Positions 49,714 to 59,089 of a DNA stretch of 64,000 nucleotides are shown piece after piece (position 1 is the stretch's first letter; the number at the start of each line of letters is the position of its first letter). The notes beneath the pieces are model-generated. The model did not search any database. It saw nothing but the letters and a program-made list of their open reading frames with translations, and was not told where the DNA came from. The stretch is from TC-15 sp034437275 (lineage in GTDB: Bacteria; Chloroflexota; Anaerolineae; Aggregatilineales; Aggregatilineaceae): contig DAOTUD010000040.1 in assembly GCA_034437275.1 (NCBI GenBank), positions 62,001-126,000 of the forward strand, written 5' to 3'. The translations under genes were made by a program, and so were the position numbers.

Positions 49714-51462
49714 TTAGCCCGCGCGGGCTTCCGACTGGGCAGCCTGGTCAACCGTGCGCCAATCGTAGTGCGCGCCACCGAAGAGACCGTCGGTCTCGAA
49801 CGGGCCAGTGTACCACGGCTTGTGCAGCGTGTAGTCCAGGCGCATGAACAGCGTGATGATCGGGTGATCACCTTCCGGGCCGAAGAACATTCCCGAAATC
49901 TGGTAGTACAGCTCGATGCGCTCTTCGGGGTCATTGGCGCGTGCGGCCTGGGTGATCAGGTCGTCCGCCTCGGTGCACGGGCGCTTGAAGGTGTTCTCGC
50001 CTTCGCACTGCAGGACGTCGCCGACCCAGTTATTGGCGTCGGGGTAGTCCGGGCCCCAACCGAGCGTCCAGGCGTTCGGACGGTCCGGGGTGGGGTTACG
50101 CGGATCGACGGATTCGAGCAGCACAGAGAATTCCTGCTGTTCGACCTGCAGCAAGTTCGGGTCGCAGCCCAGTTCGCGCTCGGCGCTGGCGGCCAGGAAC
50201 TCGGCCCAGTTACCAGCACCCTGGTAGGCGATCAGTTCCAGCGAAGGCAGGCCTTCGCAGTTCGGATAGCCGGCCAGTTCCATCTGCTCGCGGGCGAAGT
50301 CCGGATCGTAGCCAACACCAACTTCGTTGATGGGCGGGGCACCGAACATGCCGGGCGGGGTCAGGTGGATCATGGGCACGCCACGATTCTGGCGGACTTC
50401 CTGCACGAACGCGGCACGGTCAACCGAAGCCGAGAAGGCACGGCGGGCGTGGACGTTGTCGAAGGGGGCCTTGTCGTGGGCGAAGCCGAAGTAGAACACG
50501 GCCAGGTCCGAAGTCTGGTTCAGCTGGTTCTCATAGGCCGGGTCGTCCAACACAGCCTGCAGCTCAGCCGGCGGCACGCCGCTGGCGTCGATCTGGTTGT
50601 CCTGGTACAGCGCGAAGCGGGTACCCTGGTCTTCCACGATGGTGATCACAACGCGGTCAACGTTGCCGGGGCCACGCATGTCTTCGGGGAAGTACGGGTT
50701 GGCGACAAACACACGGCGCACACCACGCACCCACTCGTCCATCACGTAGGCACCATTCGTCACGATGTTGCCGACCTCGGTCCAGTCGTCACCGTATTCT
50801 TCGATGATTTCCTGGGGAACCGGGCGGTACATCCACATCGGGGTCTGGCTGAAGAAGTAGCCAGCCGAGTACTGGAGGTTAACCACCAGGGTGGCCTCGT
50901 CCAGCGCCTCAACCTGAACCAGGTCGTAGTCGGCGTCGGTCACGTCTTCCAGTTCTTTCGTCGAAACTTCGTTGCAGCCCAAGACGATCTTGTCGGCAAC
51001 GCTGGTGTAGTACGCGCCCAAACGCGGGTCGCACGCACGCTTCATGCCGTAGGCGACGTCTTCGGCGGTGACCATGCGCAGCACTTCGCCTTCATCGGCG
51101 ACCGGGTCCCAGCGTACCCACGGGACGTCGGTGCGGATGGTGAAGGTCCACTGCGTGCCATCGTCGCTGACGGACCAGTCGGTCGCCAACTCACCTACGA
51201 TGTTGCCCGGGGTCGTCGGGTCGGCGTCCGTCAGGCCCAGGAACAACTGCTCGATGGCGTTGATCGACACCGAGTCAGAGGCGCGCTGGGGGTCCACCGT
51301 GCTGATCTGGGCGCTGTCGGTCAGGTACAGGGTAACAGGTTCGCCCTGACGCTTGACTGTCGTCAGCGTGACATTGGCGTCGTTAGCGAAGACGAAACTC
51401 GTGGGGACAAGCGACAACACCATTACAACCGCAATGGCGATTACCGCAGATTTTTTAAACAT
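49714..51462 (-). CDS. Oligopeptide/solute-binding protein of an ABC transporter (SBP_bac_5)
   Basis: 582 aa. A signal peptide (MFKKSAVIAIAVVMVLSLVP, cut near VFAND) lacks a lipobox Cys, so the protein is either free or held by another means. The OppA-like fold is shown by VTLYLTDSAQISTVDPQRAS, TDWSVSDDGTQWTFTIRTDV, VTNGAYVMDEWVRG and DNVHARRAFSASVDRAAF. It binds peptides or similar solutes outside the membrane. No permease or ATPase gene is nearby. A perfect AAGGAGGAG precedes the ATG. Its GC content is lower than that of its neighbours, and the leader is long and AT-rich. Probably highly expressed. Confidence 0.92.
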   Translation of the reverse strand: MFKKSAVIAIAVVMVLSLVPTSFVFANDANVTLTTVKRQGEPVTLYLTDSAQISTVDPQRASDSVSINAIEQLFLGLTDADPTTPGNIVGELATDWSVSDDGTQWTFTIRTDVPWVRWDPVADEGEVLRMVTAEDVAYGMKRACDPRLGAYYTSVADKIVLGCNEVSTKELEDVTDADYDLVQVEALDEATLVVNLQYSAGYFFSQTPMWMYRPVPQEIIEEYGDDWTEVGNIVTNGAYVMDEWVRGVRRVFVANPYFPEDMRGPGNVDRVVITIVEDQGTRFALYQDNQIDASGVPPAELQAVLDDPAYENQLNQTSDLAVFYFGFAHDKAPFDNVHARRAFSASVDRAAFVQEVRQNRGVPMIHLTPPGMFGAPPINEVGVGYDPDFAREQMELAGYPNCEGLPSLELIAYQGAGNWAEFLAASAERELGCDPNLLQVEQQEFSVLLESVDPRNPTPDRPNAWTLGWGPDYPDANNWVGDVLQCEGENTFKRPCTEADDLITQAARANDPEERIELYYQISGMFFGPEGDHPIITLFMRLDYTLHKPWYTGPFETDGLFGGAHYDWRTVDQAAQSEARAG

Positions 51463-52131
51463 TCTTAGCTCCTCCTTGAGCTATTTTTCGGATATTTTTG
51501 TTGCTTATGGTACGTTCAACGATGTGGTGCCGACCGGGCATCGCCTCGGCAAGCCGGGGATCTATGTCGTGGGCGGCGTCCCTCCTTTCTTCTTTGGACT
51601 AAAAATATAGTTTAAAGAACCGCGAGAACGACTAAGTTGGTAAATGGCAATAAGTAACGCACATCGAGCAAAAGCCGTAACGGTTTAAGTAGCTAAAAAC
51701 TGCCTTCTAAGTAACGCAATACAAAAAATAATTAAGCCTGCACCACGCACGACTGCACGCCAGATGAAAGTTTATTCACCTTTGCAAAGTGTATAGGGGA
51801 GATGGAAAATGTGATGGTGTGCATCGTGTTTGGGCGCATCTTTACCTTGTATGGTTGCCAAGTGCAAAAACAAACACATATTGCATGAATAATTATATAA
51901 CTCATTTACTTCTCATTTGCAAGTTTTTGATTGGTTGATCTTGACAAAAGTCGTATCACAGCTTCTTGACCACCTCCACATAGAGTACACGCAAGGTCGC
52001 TGATCGGTTCAAAAATAGGCGCGCTATGACGGATAACCAGATAGCACACTGTGCCGTTCGCTGCCCTGAATACGTCTTCCCCCCCCCTGTGGAACGAGCG
52101 CGCACGATCCACTAGAGGCTGTTATGCACTT
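51463..52131. other. Long AT-rich non-coding region upstream of the peptide-binding protein
   Basis: About 670 bp without a convincing gene. On the minus strand TTGCAA (51922-51917), 17 bp, TATATA (51899-51894) is a promoter candidate that would give a leader of over 400 nt. Two exact copies of TAAGTAACGCA (51651-51661 and 51708-51718) lie 57 bp apart. Near the gene, GCC-rich inverted segments (51521-51570) could fold. A 68-codon minus frame at 51906-52112 is not supported. Confidence 0.5.
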
Positions 52132-52228
52132 TTTATCCCTATCCCCCGACCCCTTTCCCCGCACGCGGAGAAAGGGGGGAGGCGCAAGTCCCTTTCCGTT
52201 TACGGGGAGGGATTTAGGGAGGGGTAAA
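52132..52228. repeat. Palindromic GC-rich intergenic repeat, family II, copy 3
   Basis: Shares AAGTCCCTTTCCGTTTACGG and GGAGGGATTTAGGGAGGGGT with copies at 14969 and 32122; left end TTTTATCCCTATCCCCC is degraded. Confidence 0.65.
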
Positions 52229-52312
52229 ACTTACGGGAAAAATCTACTGTAAACAGCCTGCGTAAGTTCATAACACGCTCTAGCCGTCGTGCGCGCTTTT
52301 CTTGGGGCGTGG

Positions 52313-52912
52313 TTACGCGTCGTCCGGCTGCCAGCGATATTCCATGTGTTGGGCGGTTTCCAGCGCAGTCGCGCGGTCCAGCAGCCGCTCGACGATGTGC
52401 AGTGCGGTGTCGATGCCGGCGGTGATGCCCGCCGAGGTGATGATGTGCCCGGTGTCGACGTAGCGGCAGTCCTGGGTGATGATCGCTTTGGGGGCCACGC
52501 CCGCCAGTTCGTCGAGCGCTTTGGCGTGGGTGGTGGCCTGGACGTCGTCCAGCAGCCCCGCTGCGCCGAGCAGCAGCGCCCCGGTACACACCGACACCAC
52601 GATCTCGGCGTGTTTGGCCTGCTCCTGGATGTACTCGATCAGGACGGGGTTAGCCTGCTCGTGGCGCGCACCCAGCCCGCCGGGCACCACCAGGATATCG
52701 GCCTGGGGGCTGTCGGCGAAGGTGTAATAGGGGGCGACGCTCAGCCCGCTGCGCGTGGTGATCGGTGGGAAGTGGCGTTCGGCAACGGTCGTAACTGTGA
52801 AGGGGACCGGCCCGGTTGCGCGTTGGCCGGTGATGGCGAAGACTTCCATCGGCCCGCTGAAGTCCAGCGTGTCGACGTCGTCAAATAATAAAATTAATAC
52901 GTTCCGCGCCAT
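52313..52912 (-). CDS. DJ-1/PfpI (class I glutamine amidotransferase-like) protein
   Basis: 199 aa from ATG 52912; a GTG three codons earlier is also possible. The nucleophile elbow is VVSVCTGALLLGAAG, and the acidic residue is near LDFSGPMEVFAI. SAGITAGIDTALHIVE matches the AraC-associated ThiJ/PfpI subgroup (isonitrile hydratase-like and transcription-factor-fused forms), but no HTH is attached. It may be a hydratase or a glyoxalase-like/stress protein. Monocistronic. Confidence 0.85.
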   Translation of the reverse strand: MARNVLILLFDDVDTLDFSGPMEVFAITGQRATGPVPFTVTTVAERHFPPITTRSGLSVAPYYTFADSPQADILVVPGGLGARHEQANPVLIEYIQEQAKHAEIVVSVCTGALLLGAAGLLDDVQATTHAKALDELAGVAPKAIITQDCRYVDTGHIITSAGITAGIDTALHIVERLLDRATALETAQHMEYRWQPDDA

Positions 52913-53131
52913 GGTCTGCACTTTCTCTCAACAAAAATAACAGTTGGTGACAGTATAGCATTTTGCATCAACGGCGATTGTACCGGGAGAACCTGTTTAT
53001 CGAAAGGGCCAGAGAAGGGCGACAGGGGTTGGTGTGCGCTGCGCCTTATATCCCCATACCTAAAGACAGGGGCTTTACGGCGCTTTTCGGTAAAACCCCG
53101 CATGGCGAAGCATCGCTGGCTGCCCCGCGAA

Positions 53132-53141
53132 GTGTTATAAT
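53132..53141 (+). promoter_or_regulatory. Extended -10 promoter of polA
   Basis: TGTTATAAT, a perfect extended -10, 50 bp before the polA start. No clear -35. Confidence 0.6.
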
Positions 53142-53190
53142 GCGACGCACATCTGTTCACATTGCCCGACCACAGGACAAGGAGCGCGCC

Positions 53191-56019
53191 ATGTCTCGTC
53201 CCACCTTAGTGCTTATCGACGGTCATGCGGTGGCCTACCGCCAGTTTTTCGCGCTGCCGGTGCAGGCGTTTTCCACCAAACGCGGCGAGCCGACCAACGC
53301 CGTGTACGGCTTTGCGCGGGCGCTGCTGGATGTGCTGGAGCAGGGGCCGGACTACCTGGCCGTGACGTTCGACCAGGGGCTGTCGGGGCGCGGCGAGTTG
53401 TACCCGGAGTACAAGGGCACGCGCGACAAAATGCCCGACGACCTGCGCCGCCAGTTGGACCGCATCCGCGAGTTGGTCACCGCCTTCAACATCCCGATCC
53501 TGGAACTCGACGGCTACGAGGCCGACGACGTGCTGGGGTCGGTCGCGCCGCAGGCCGAAGCCGAAGGCGTCGAGGTACTGATCATGACTGGCGACCGCGA
53601 CCTGCTGCAACTGATCACGGACCATACCCGCATCGAACTGCCCGCCGCGCGCAGCCAGAAGGAACCGCAAATCTACGATCTGGCCCGCTTCCGCGAAAAG
53701 TACCAGGGCCTGGAGCCGCCGCAGTTGGTCGACCTCAAGGGGCTGATGGGCGATTCGTCGGACAACATCCCCGGCATCAAGGGCGTGGGCGAGAAGACCG
53801 CGATGAAGCTGATCACGGCCTACGGCAGCATCGACGGCGTGTACGAGCACATCGACGCGATCAAGGGTGCGATGAAGAAGAAGCTCGTCGCGGGCAAGGA
53901 AGACGCGCTGCTCTCGCGTGAACTGGCGCGCATCCGGCGCGACGTGCCGGTGTCGCTCGATCTGGGGGCGTGTGTGGCGCGGGATTACGCTTACGGCGAT
54001 GTGGAGCAATTGTTCCGCGAACTGGAGTTTCGCACGCTGATCGACCGCCTGCCGGGCCAGCCACAGCGATCGGATGGCGGCATGCAGCAGCTGGCGATGT
54101 TCGGCGGCGACGAGGAGACGGCTCCCCCGCCGCCAGTCGTGAGCTACGAGGTGATCGACGACGCGGACAAGCTGGCCGCGCTGGTTGAACGGTTGGACAC
54201 GGCCTCGGCGCTGGCGTGGGACGTGGAGACGACCTCGACCGACCAGATGAGCGCCGCGCTGGTCGGGATCGCGCTGGCGGTGGACGGCGAGCAGGGCTAT
54301 TACGTCCCGGTCGGGCACATCGCGCCCAACGCGCCAGAGGGAGCCGGCCAGCCCGATCTGATCGCAGGGCACACGCCGCACCAACTCCCGCTGCCGGAGG
54401 TGCTGGCGGCGCTGCGCCCGGCGCTGACCAAATCCGACATCCCCAAATACGCACACAACGCCTGTTACGACCTGGTGGTGATGCGTCGCTACGGGATCGA
54501 TGTGCAGCCGGTCAGTTTCGACACGATGATCGCGGAGTGGATCAGCGACCCGTCCAGCCGCAACCTGGGCCTGAAAAACCTGGTATGGGTGCGCACCGGC
54601 GTGCAGATGACGTCCATCGACGAGCTGATCGGCTCCGGCAAGGGACAGATCACGATGGACCGCGTGCCGGTCGAGCGCGCGGCCCCCTACGCGGCGGCGG
54701 ATGCGGCGCTCACCTTCCGGCTGGTGGAGGTGCTGCGCCCGGAACTGCACGAGCGTAAGGTGTGGGACCTGTTCAACGATATCGAAATGCCGCTGGTGCC
54801 GGTCATCGCCAGCATGGAGATGGCGGGCGTGATGCTGGACGTGGGCTTCCTGCACGACCTCAGCGCCGACCTGAGCGAACGGCTGGCCGCGCTGCAAACG
54901 GAAATCTACGATCTCAGTGAGGGCTACGGCGAGTTCAACCTGGGCAGCCCCAAGCAGCTCAACGATGTGCTGTTCGGCAAGCTCAACCTGCCGACCGAGG
55001 GCATCAAGAAGACCACGCACGGTTTCAGCACGGCGGCGGATGTGCTGGAAGGGCTGCGCGACGCACATCCCATCGTCGGCCTGATCCTGGACTGGCGCGA
55101 ACTGAGCAAGCTGCAAAGCACCTACGTCGATGCGCTCCCCGCGCTGGTAAACCCGGAAACTGGGCGCGTGCATACCAGCTTCAACCAGACCGGCACCGTC
55201 ACCGGGCGGCTGTCGTCCAGCCAGCCGAATTTGCAAAATATCCCGATCCGCACTGAGGAGGGCCGCCGCGTGCGCCGCGCGTTCATTGCGCCGGAGGGCC
55301 ACAAGCTGCTGGGCGTGGACTACAGCCAGGTCGAGCTGCGCATCCTGGCGCACTACAGCCAGGACGAATCGCTGCTGCAAGCCTTCCACGCGGGGCAGGA
55401 CATCCACCGCGCGACGGCGGCGGCAGTGTACCACGTCGCGCCGGAGGACGTGACCTACGAGCAGCGCGCCTTCGCCAAGTCGGTCAACTTCGGGCTGATG
55501 TACGGCATGGGCGCGTTCCGGCTGGCGCGCGACAGCGAGCTGACGCTGGCCGAGGCCGAGCAGTTCATCGACGATTACTTCAAGCAGTTCCCCGGCGTGC
55601 GCTGCTACCTGGACGAGTCGCGCGCAAAGGCCGCCGAGCAGGGCTACCTGGAGACGCTGCTGGGCCGCCGCCGCTACTTCCCGGAACTGGACGAGAGCAA
55701 GGGCCGCAAGGCCAGCTACCAGGTGCGCCAGCGCGCCGAGCGCGAAGCGATCAACATGCCGATCCAGGGCACCGCCGCCGACATCATCAAGATCGCCATG
55801 CTCGACCTGGACCGCGCGCTGCGCGAGGGGAATTACTGCGCCCGGATGATCCTGCAGGTGCACGACGAGTTGGTGCTCGAAGTGCCCGACGGCGAACTGG
55901 ACGCCGTCGCGCCGCTGGTGACGGACGTGATGGAGGCCGCGTTCACGCTGGATGCGCCGCTGGTGGCCGATGCGAAGGTCGGGCAAAACTGGGCGGAGAT
56001 GGCGGCCTGGGGCGGGTAG
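53191..56019 (+). CDS. polA: DNA polymerase I
   Basis: 942 aa from ATG 53191 (AAGGAGCG upstream); the frame runs back to 52963 through the promoter and is not coding there. The 5'-3' exonuclease spans about 1-290 (DGYEADDVLGS, MGDSSDNIPGIKGVGEKTA). A 3'-5' exonuclease at about 330-510 keeps the DxE (WDVETT), NxxxD (HNACYD) and YxxxD (YAAAD) motifs, so proofreading may be active. The polymerase domain has motif A VDYSQVELRILA, motif B FAKSVNFGLMYGM (Phe form, dNTP-selective) and motif C QVHDELVLEVP. It repairs DNA and removes Okazaki primers. Confidence 0.97.
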   Translation: MSRPTLVLIDGHAVAYRQFFALPVQAFSTKRGEPTNAVYGFARALLDVLEQGPDYLAVTFDQGLSGRGELYPEYKGTRDKMPDDLRRQLDRIRELVTAFNIPILELDGYEADDVLGSVAPQAEAEGVEVLIMTGDRDLLQLITDHTRIELPAARSQKEPQIYDLARFREKYQGLEPPQLVDLKGLMGDSSDNIPGIKGVGEKTAMKLITAYGSIDGVYEHIDAIKGAMKKKLVAGKEDALLSRELARIRRDVPVSLDLGACVARDYAYGDVEQLFRELEFRTLIDRLPGQPQRSDGGMQQLAMFGGDEETAPPPPVVSYEVIDDADKLAALVERLDTASALAWDVETTSTDQMSAALVGIALAVDGEQGYYVPVGHIAPNAPEGAGQPDLIAGHTPHQLPLPEVLAALRPALTKSDIPKYAHNACYDLVVMRRYGIDVQPVSFDTMIAEWISDPSSRNLGLKNLVWVRTGVQMTSIDELIGSGKGQITMDRVPVERAAPYAAADAALTFRLVEVLRPELHERKVWDLFNDIEMPLVPVIASMEMAGVMLDVGFLHDLSADLSERLAALQTEIYDLSEGYGEFNLGSPKQLNDVLFGKLNLPTEGIKKTTHGFSTAADVLEGLRDAHPIVGLILDWRELSKLQSTYVDALPALVNPETGRVHTSFNQTGTVTGRLSSSQPNLQNIPIRTEEGRRVRRAFIAPEGHKLLGVDYSQVELRILAHYSQDESLLQAFHAGQDIHRATAAAVYHVAPEDVTYEQRAFAKSVNFGLMYGMGAFRLARDSELTLAEAEQFIDDYFKQFPGVRCYLDESRAKAAEQGYLETLLGRRRYFPELDESKGRKASYQVRQRAEREAINMPIQGTAADIIKIAMLDLDRALREGNYCARMILQVHDELVLEVPDGELDAVAPLVTDVMEAAFTLDAPLVADAKVGQNWAEMAAWGG

Positions 56020-57111
56020 TCACGGCAGTGGGGCGAAGATCTGCGCGGGACCGGGGCGCGTGTAGCTGCCGTCGCGGAGGGACGCGCGTGCAGCGACGGC
56101 GGCGGTGTAGTTGGCGTTGAGCGACACGGCGGTGTCCAACGCGGCGAGCGCCTCATCACGGCGGCCTAACGCGGCATAGGCCAGCCCGCGCCAGTAGTAC
56201 GTCTCCTCGATCTCCTCGGTCTGCGCCTCGACGCTGGCGGCCAGCGCCAGCACGTCATGGTAGCGCGCGGCGTAGTAGTACGCGGCGAACGGCCCGAACT
56301 GGTACCACAACATGCGGAACGGCCAGCCCCGCGCCCGGTCATAATACAGCGCTGCCTCGGTATAGCGGCCCAGCGCCGCCGCCGATGTGCCCGCGTTAAA
56401 CCATGCCCACTGATCGCCGGGATCGGCGTCCGCCTCGTCTAGCGCGGTGCGCAGTGCGTGCTGCGCCGCTGCGTCGGGGTCGGCGTGCGTGCCCAGGATG
56501 GCCCGCACGTCGCTTTCGCGCGCCTGCGGATAGACCACGATCAGCGCGCGGTTGAAGTGCCGCCACTTGGTGTCGAAGTCGGTGTAAGTGTGCTGGATGC
56601 CCTGGTAATTCGGCCCCAGCCCGGCATAACTGTCGTAGACCCACACCGTGCGCGCCGCGTCGTCGTAGGCGACGACCGTCTCGTAGTGGCCCATCCACTC
56701 GCGGCCCGGCGGCTGGAAGCCGCTTTCGACGATGACGGGGAAGCCGGCGGCCAGCAGCGCCCTGATCTGATCGACCGTGCCGCCGTAACGCCACAGCGCG
56801 CGCAGCTCCGGCAGCACGTCCTGCTGCTGGACGTAGGCGACCAGTTCACCGGGCGTGACGTTTTTGTCCTCGACGCGCGGCTTGAGCCAGGCGGCGGCGG
56901 TCTGCTGGTCGTGCGGCCAGCCGTAGTAGCTGAGCGCCATCGTCAGGTTGACCGGGCCGCAGTTGCACCACGTCTGGAACTCGAACGCCAGCCCGTGCAG
57001 CCGTGCCGCCGGGGGCAGCCGGTCCCGGCCCTGGGCATGGCTGCACGCGGGCGTGACGCTGCCCATCAGCAGCACCAGCCCGGCGAGGGTCCACACCAGC
57101 GCGCGCCGCAT
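56020..57111 (-). CDS. Secreted C39-like cysteine peptidase with C-terminal TPRs, paralog 1
   Basis: 363 aa. A signal peptide (1-26, MRRALVWTLAGLVLLMG) is followed by a peptidase_C39_2 domain at about 40-195. The catalytic Cys is in TWCNCGPVNLTMAL and the His in MGHYETVVAYDDAAR, with an Asp shortly after in VYDSY. Then come two or three TPR-like repeats (about 225-340; YYWRGLAYAALGRRDEALAA). It likely cleaves peptides outside the cell, or is a papain-like binding protein. Close paralog of the gene upstream, 12 bp away, so one operon. Confidence 0.85.
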   Translation of the reverse strand: MRRALVWTLAGLVLLMGSVTPACSHAQGRDRLPPAARLHGLAFEFQTWCNCGPVNLTMALSYYGWPHDQQTAAAWLKPRVEDKNVTPGELVAYVQQQDVLPELRALWRYGGTVDQIRALLAAGFPVIVESGFQPPGREWMGHYETVVAYDDAARTVWVYDSYAGLGPNYQGIQHTYTDFDTKWRHFNRALIVVYPQARESDVRAILGTHADPDAAAQHALRTALDEADADPGDQWAWFNAGTSAAALGRYTEAALYYDRARGWPFRMLWYQFGPFAAYYYAARYHDVLALAASVEAQTEEIEETYYWRGLAYAALGRRDEALAALDTAVSLNANYTAAVAARASLRDGSYTRPGPAQIFAPLP

Positions 57112-57123
57112 GACGATCAGCCC

Positions 57124-58257
57124 CTACTGCGGCGGGACGTATGCGCCGCTTGTGATCAGCGTCTTGGCGTCCTGCGCCTCGAAGAAATTGCGGTTGAAGG
57201 CCAGCGCCTCGTCCAACTGCGCGATGGCGTTCTCCGTCTGGCCCAGCGCGGCATAGGCCAGCCCGCGCCAGTAGTGCGTCTCCTCGACGTAGGGCGTGGT
57301 CTCGGCGGTGCGGTCGGCCAGCGCGATCACGTCCTGGTAGCGTCCGGCGTGGTAATACGCCGCGAACGGGCCGAACTGGTACCACGTCACGCGGTGCGGC
57401 ATCCCCAGGCGGAACGCCTCGTCGAAATAGTAGGCCGCGTTGCTGTAGTGGGTGCGGGCGGCGGCGGTGTCGCCGTTGTTGCGCGCGATCTGCCCCAGCT
57501 TGGCCTCGGACGACCCCGCGTTGAACCACGCCCAGTGATCCGTCGCGTTGCGTTGGGCGTTTTGCAGCGCCATGTTGAGCGCCTGTTCGGCGGCGAACTG
57601 CGTGCTGGCGTAGTCCCCCAGCACCACGCGCAGGTCGGCCTCGCGCTCGACGGGGAAGATCACCAGAAACGCGCGGTTGAAGTTCCCCCACCAGTATTCG
57701 AAGTCGGCATAGGCGTGCACCTGCCCGAAGCCGTCCGGCCCGTTGCCCAGGTAGCTGTCGTAGACCCAGATCTGCTGGCTGGCGTCGTCGTAGGCGACCA
57801 CCGTCTCGTAGTGGCCCATCCAGCCCAGGTCCTCCACGTCGTAGCCGCTTTCGACGATGACCGGGAACCCGGCAGCCACCAGCTTCTTGACCAGGTCCAT
57901 TGTCCCGCCGTAGCGCCACAGTGCCGCCAGGTTAGACAGTTCGCTGTGCTGGTTGACGAAGGCCGCCATCTGGCTTGGCGAGACGTTTTTGTCCTCCACG
58001 TCGGGCTTGAGCCAGTTGGCCGCGACCTCCTGCTCGTAGCCCCAGCCGAAGTAGGACAGCGCCATCGTCAGGTTGGCCGGGCCGCAGTTGTTCCACTTCT
58101 GGTAAATATGCCGCAGCCCGGTCAGCCGGAACGAGGCCGGCGGATCCGTCAGGTCGTCGGGACCCTGCGCGCTGGCCGGCACGCTGCCCAGGATCAGCGT
58201 GATGATGAGCAGCGCCGCCAGCGCGCTCCAGCGGCGGGGATGGTGTTGGATGGTCAT
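57124..58257 (-). CDS. Secreted C39-like cysteine peptidase with C-terminal TPRs, paralog 2
   Basis: 377 aa. Signal peptide (ALAALLIITLILGSVPASA). C39 domain with NNCGPANLTMALSYFGW (Cys) and MGHYETVVAYDD (His), then TPRs including HYWRGLAYAALGQTENAIAQ. It aligns with paralog 1 along its whole length; blocks such as DKNVxPxxxxAxV and ALWRYGGTxD are shared. A 14-residue extra loop (RNNGDTAAARTHYS region) is unique to this copy. It is the first gene of the pair. Confidence 0.85.
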   Translation of the reverse strand: MTIQHHPRRWSALAALLIITLILGSVPASAQGPDDLTDPPASFRLTGLRHIYQKWNNCGPANLTMALSYFGWGYEQEVAANWLKPDVEDKNVSPSQMAAFVNQHSELSNLAALWRYGGTMDLVKKLVAAGFPVIVESGYDVEDLGWMGHYETVVAYDDASQQIWVYDSYLGNGPDGFGQVHAYADFEYWWGNFNRAFLVIFPVEREADLRVVLGDYASTQFAAEQALNMALQNAQRNATDHWAWFNAGSSEAKLGQIARNNGDTAAARTHYSNAAYYFDEAFRLGMPHRVTWYQFGPFAAYYHAGRYQDVIALADRTAETTPYVEETHYWRGLAYAALGQTENAIAQLDEALAFNRNFFEAQDAKTLITSGAYVPPQ

Positions 58258-58392
58258 GGCACACCCTCGTTTTGAATATGCTCTACTTGAAGATACATTT
58301 TGTCAACACTCCGATTGTACACCAATCCGGTGCCCGGCTGTGAAATCCAGTTGGCACACAACGGGCAAGCGTAGGCGATACGTGGGGCAGCC

Positions 58393-58420
58393 AAAACCGG
58401 GGACCGTGCGCGGCCCCCGG
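58393..58420 (-). terminator. Terminator after the PPOX pseudogene
   Basis: On the minus strand CCGGGG, a 12-nt loop including GC pairs, CCCCGG, then TTTT. Confidence 0.7.
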
Positions 58421-58459
58421 CGGTGGTCTGGTATGGTTGGTGGGTAGTGTATGTCACGC

Positions 58460-59003
58460 TCAGTTCAGGTTGGGCATTCCAGAGTCATTCGGAATGTAGC
58501 CGCACCAGTACAGGATGTCGGATGCGCGGAAGGCGTAGTGTATCGTGCTGGGGCGCGGCGCGTAGTACAACACGAACCACTGATCCGGTTGGTCGAAATC
58601 GTCCGGCCCGCCCGGCAGCCGCACCAATTTACCGGGTGTGACCATGACGCGCGTTTCCTTGCCGCGCTGGTCGGGGTTCATGCTGTAGTAGTCGTCGCGG
58701 TCCACGTACAGCCTGGCCAGCGTGTTGATGTGGTCCAGCGCGCCCTCTTCGGTGATGGCGGCGACCGTGCCGCGCACCTCCAGGTAGCGGTACGGGTTCT
58801 GCGGGTCGATGGCCAGCACCGTCACCTGCGGCGCGGCGGTCATGTTGCGGTCTTTTTGGCGACCGCGCGCGGTGTTGACTAGAATGTGAGTGCCGTCGTA
58901 GCTGCACCACACGGGGGTGGCCATCGGGCATCACGGTGACCAGCGCCACCACGACCGGGCCGGTCAGCAGGTCGGTGTAGGCGGGGGGAATGGTTGCGGT
59001 CAT
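58460..59003 (-). pseudogene. PPOX-class F420/FMN-dependent enzyme gene with a frameshift
   Basis: Frame A gives the N-terminus from ATG 59003 (MTATIPPAYTDLLTGPVVVA, then LVTVMPDGHP). Frame B gives the rest (ATPVWCSYDGTHILVNTARG, QKDRNMTAAPQVTVLAIDP). Together they make a normal PPOX/pyridoxamine-oxidase-like protein of about 180 aa. The frames meet at about 58915, where one ATGGCCACCCC remains. If a second copy had been present in tandem, the joint would read PDGHPMATPVW, as in relatives. Loss of one 11-bp copy explains the shift. It could also be a sequencing or assembly error. Confidence 0.8.
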
Positions 59004-59089
59004 GAGTTGTCCTCTGTCGGAATTTATTTTTTCGGCATTCATCCAGGTTCTAGCACATTTGCGATTCGCGCGGGAAGTGAAGGAGCATC

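Noticed and set aside
51906..52112. 68-codon minus-strand frame in the AT-rich gap
   Set aside because: No ribosome binding site and no recognisable sequence pattern.
52963..53190. N-terminal extension of polA
   Set aside because: The segment contains the promoter and lacks similarity to polymerase N-termini; AAGGAGCG supports the ATG at 53191.
53206..55986. 926-codon minus-strand frame opposite polA
   Set aside because: A shadow created by high GC codon use; polA has every expected motif on the plus strand.
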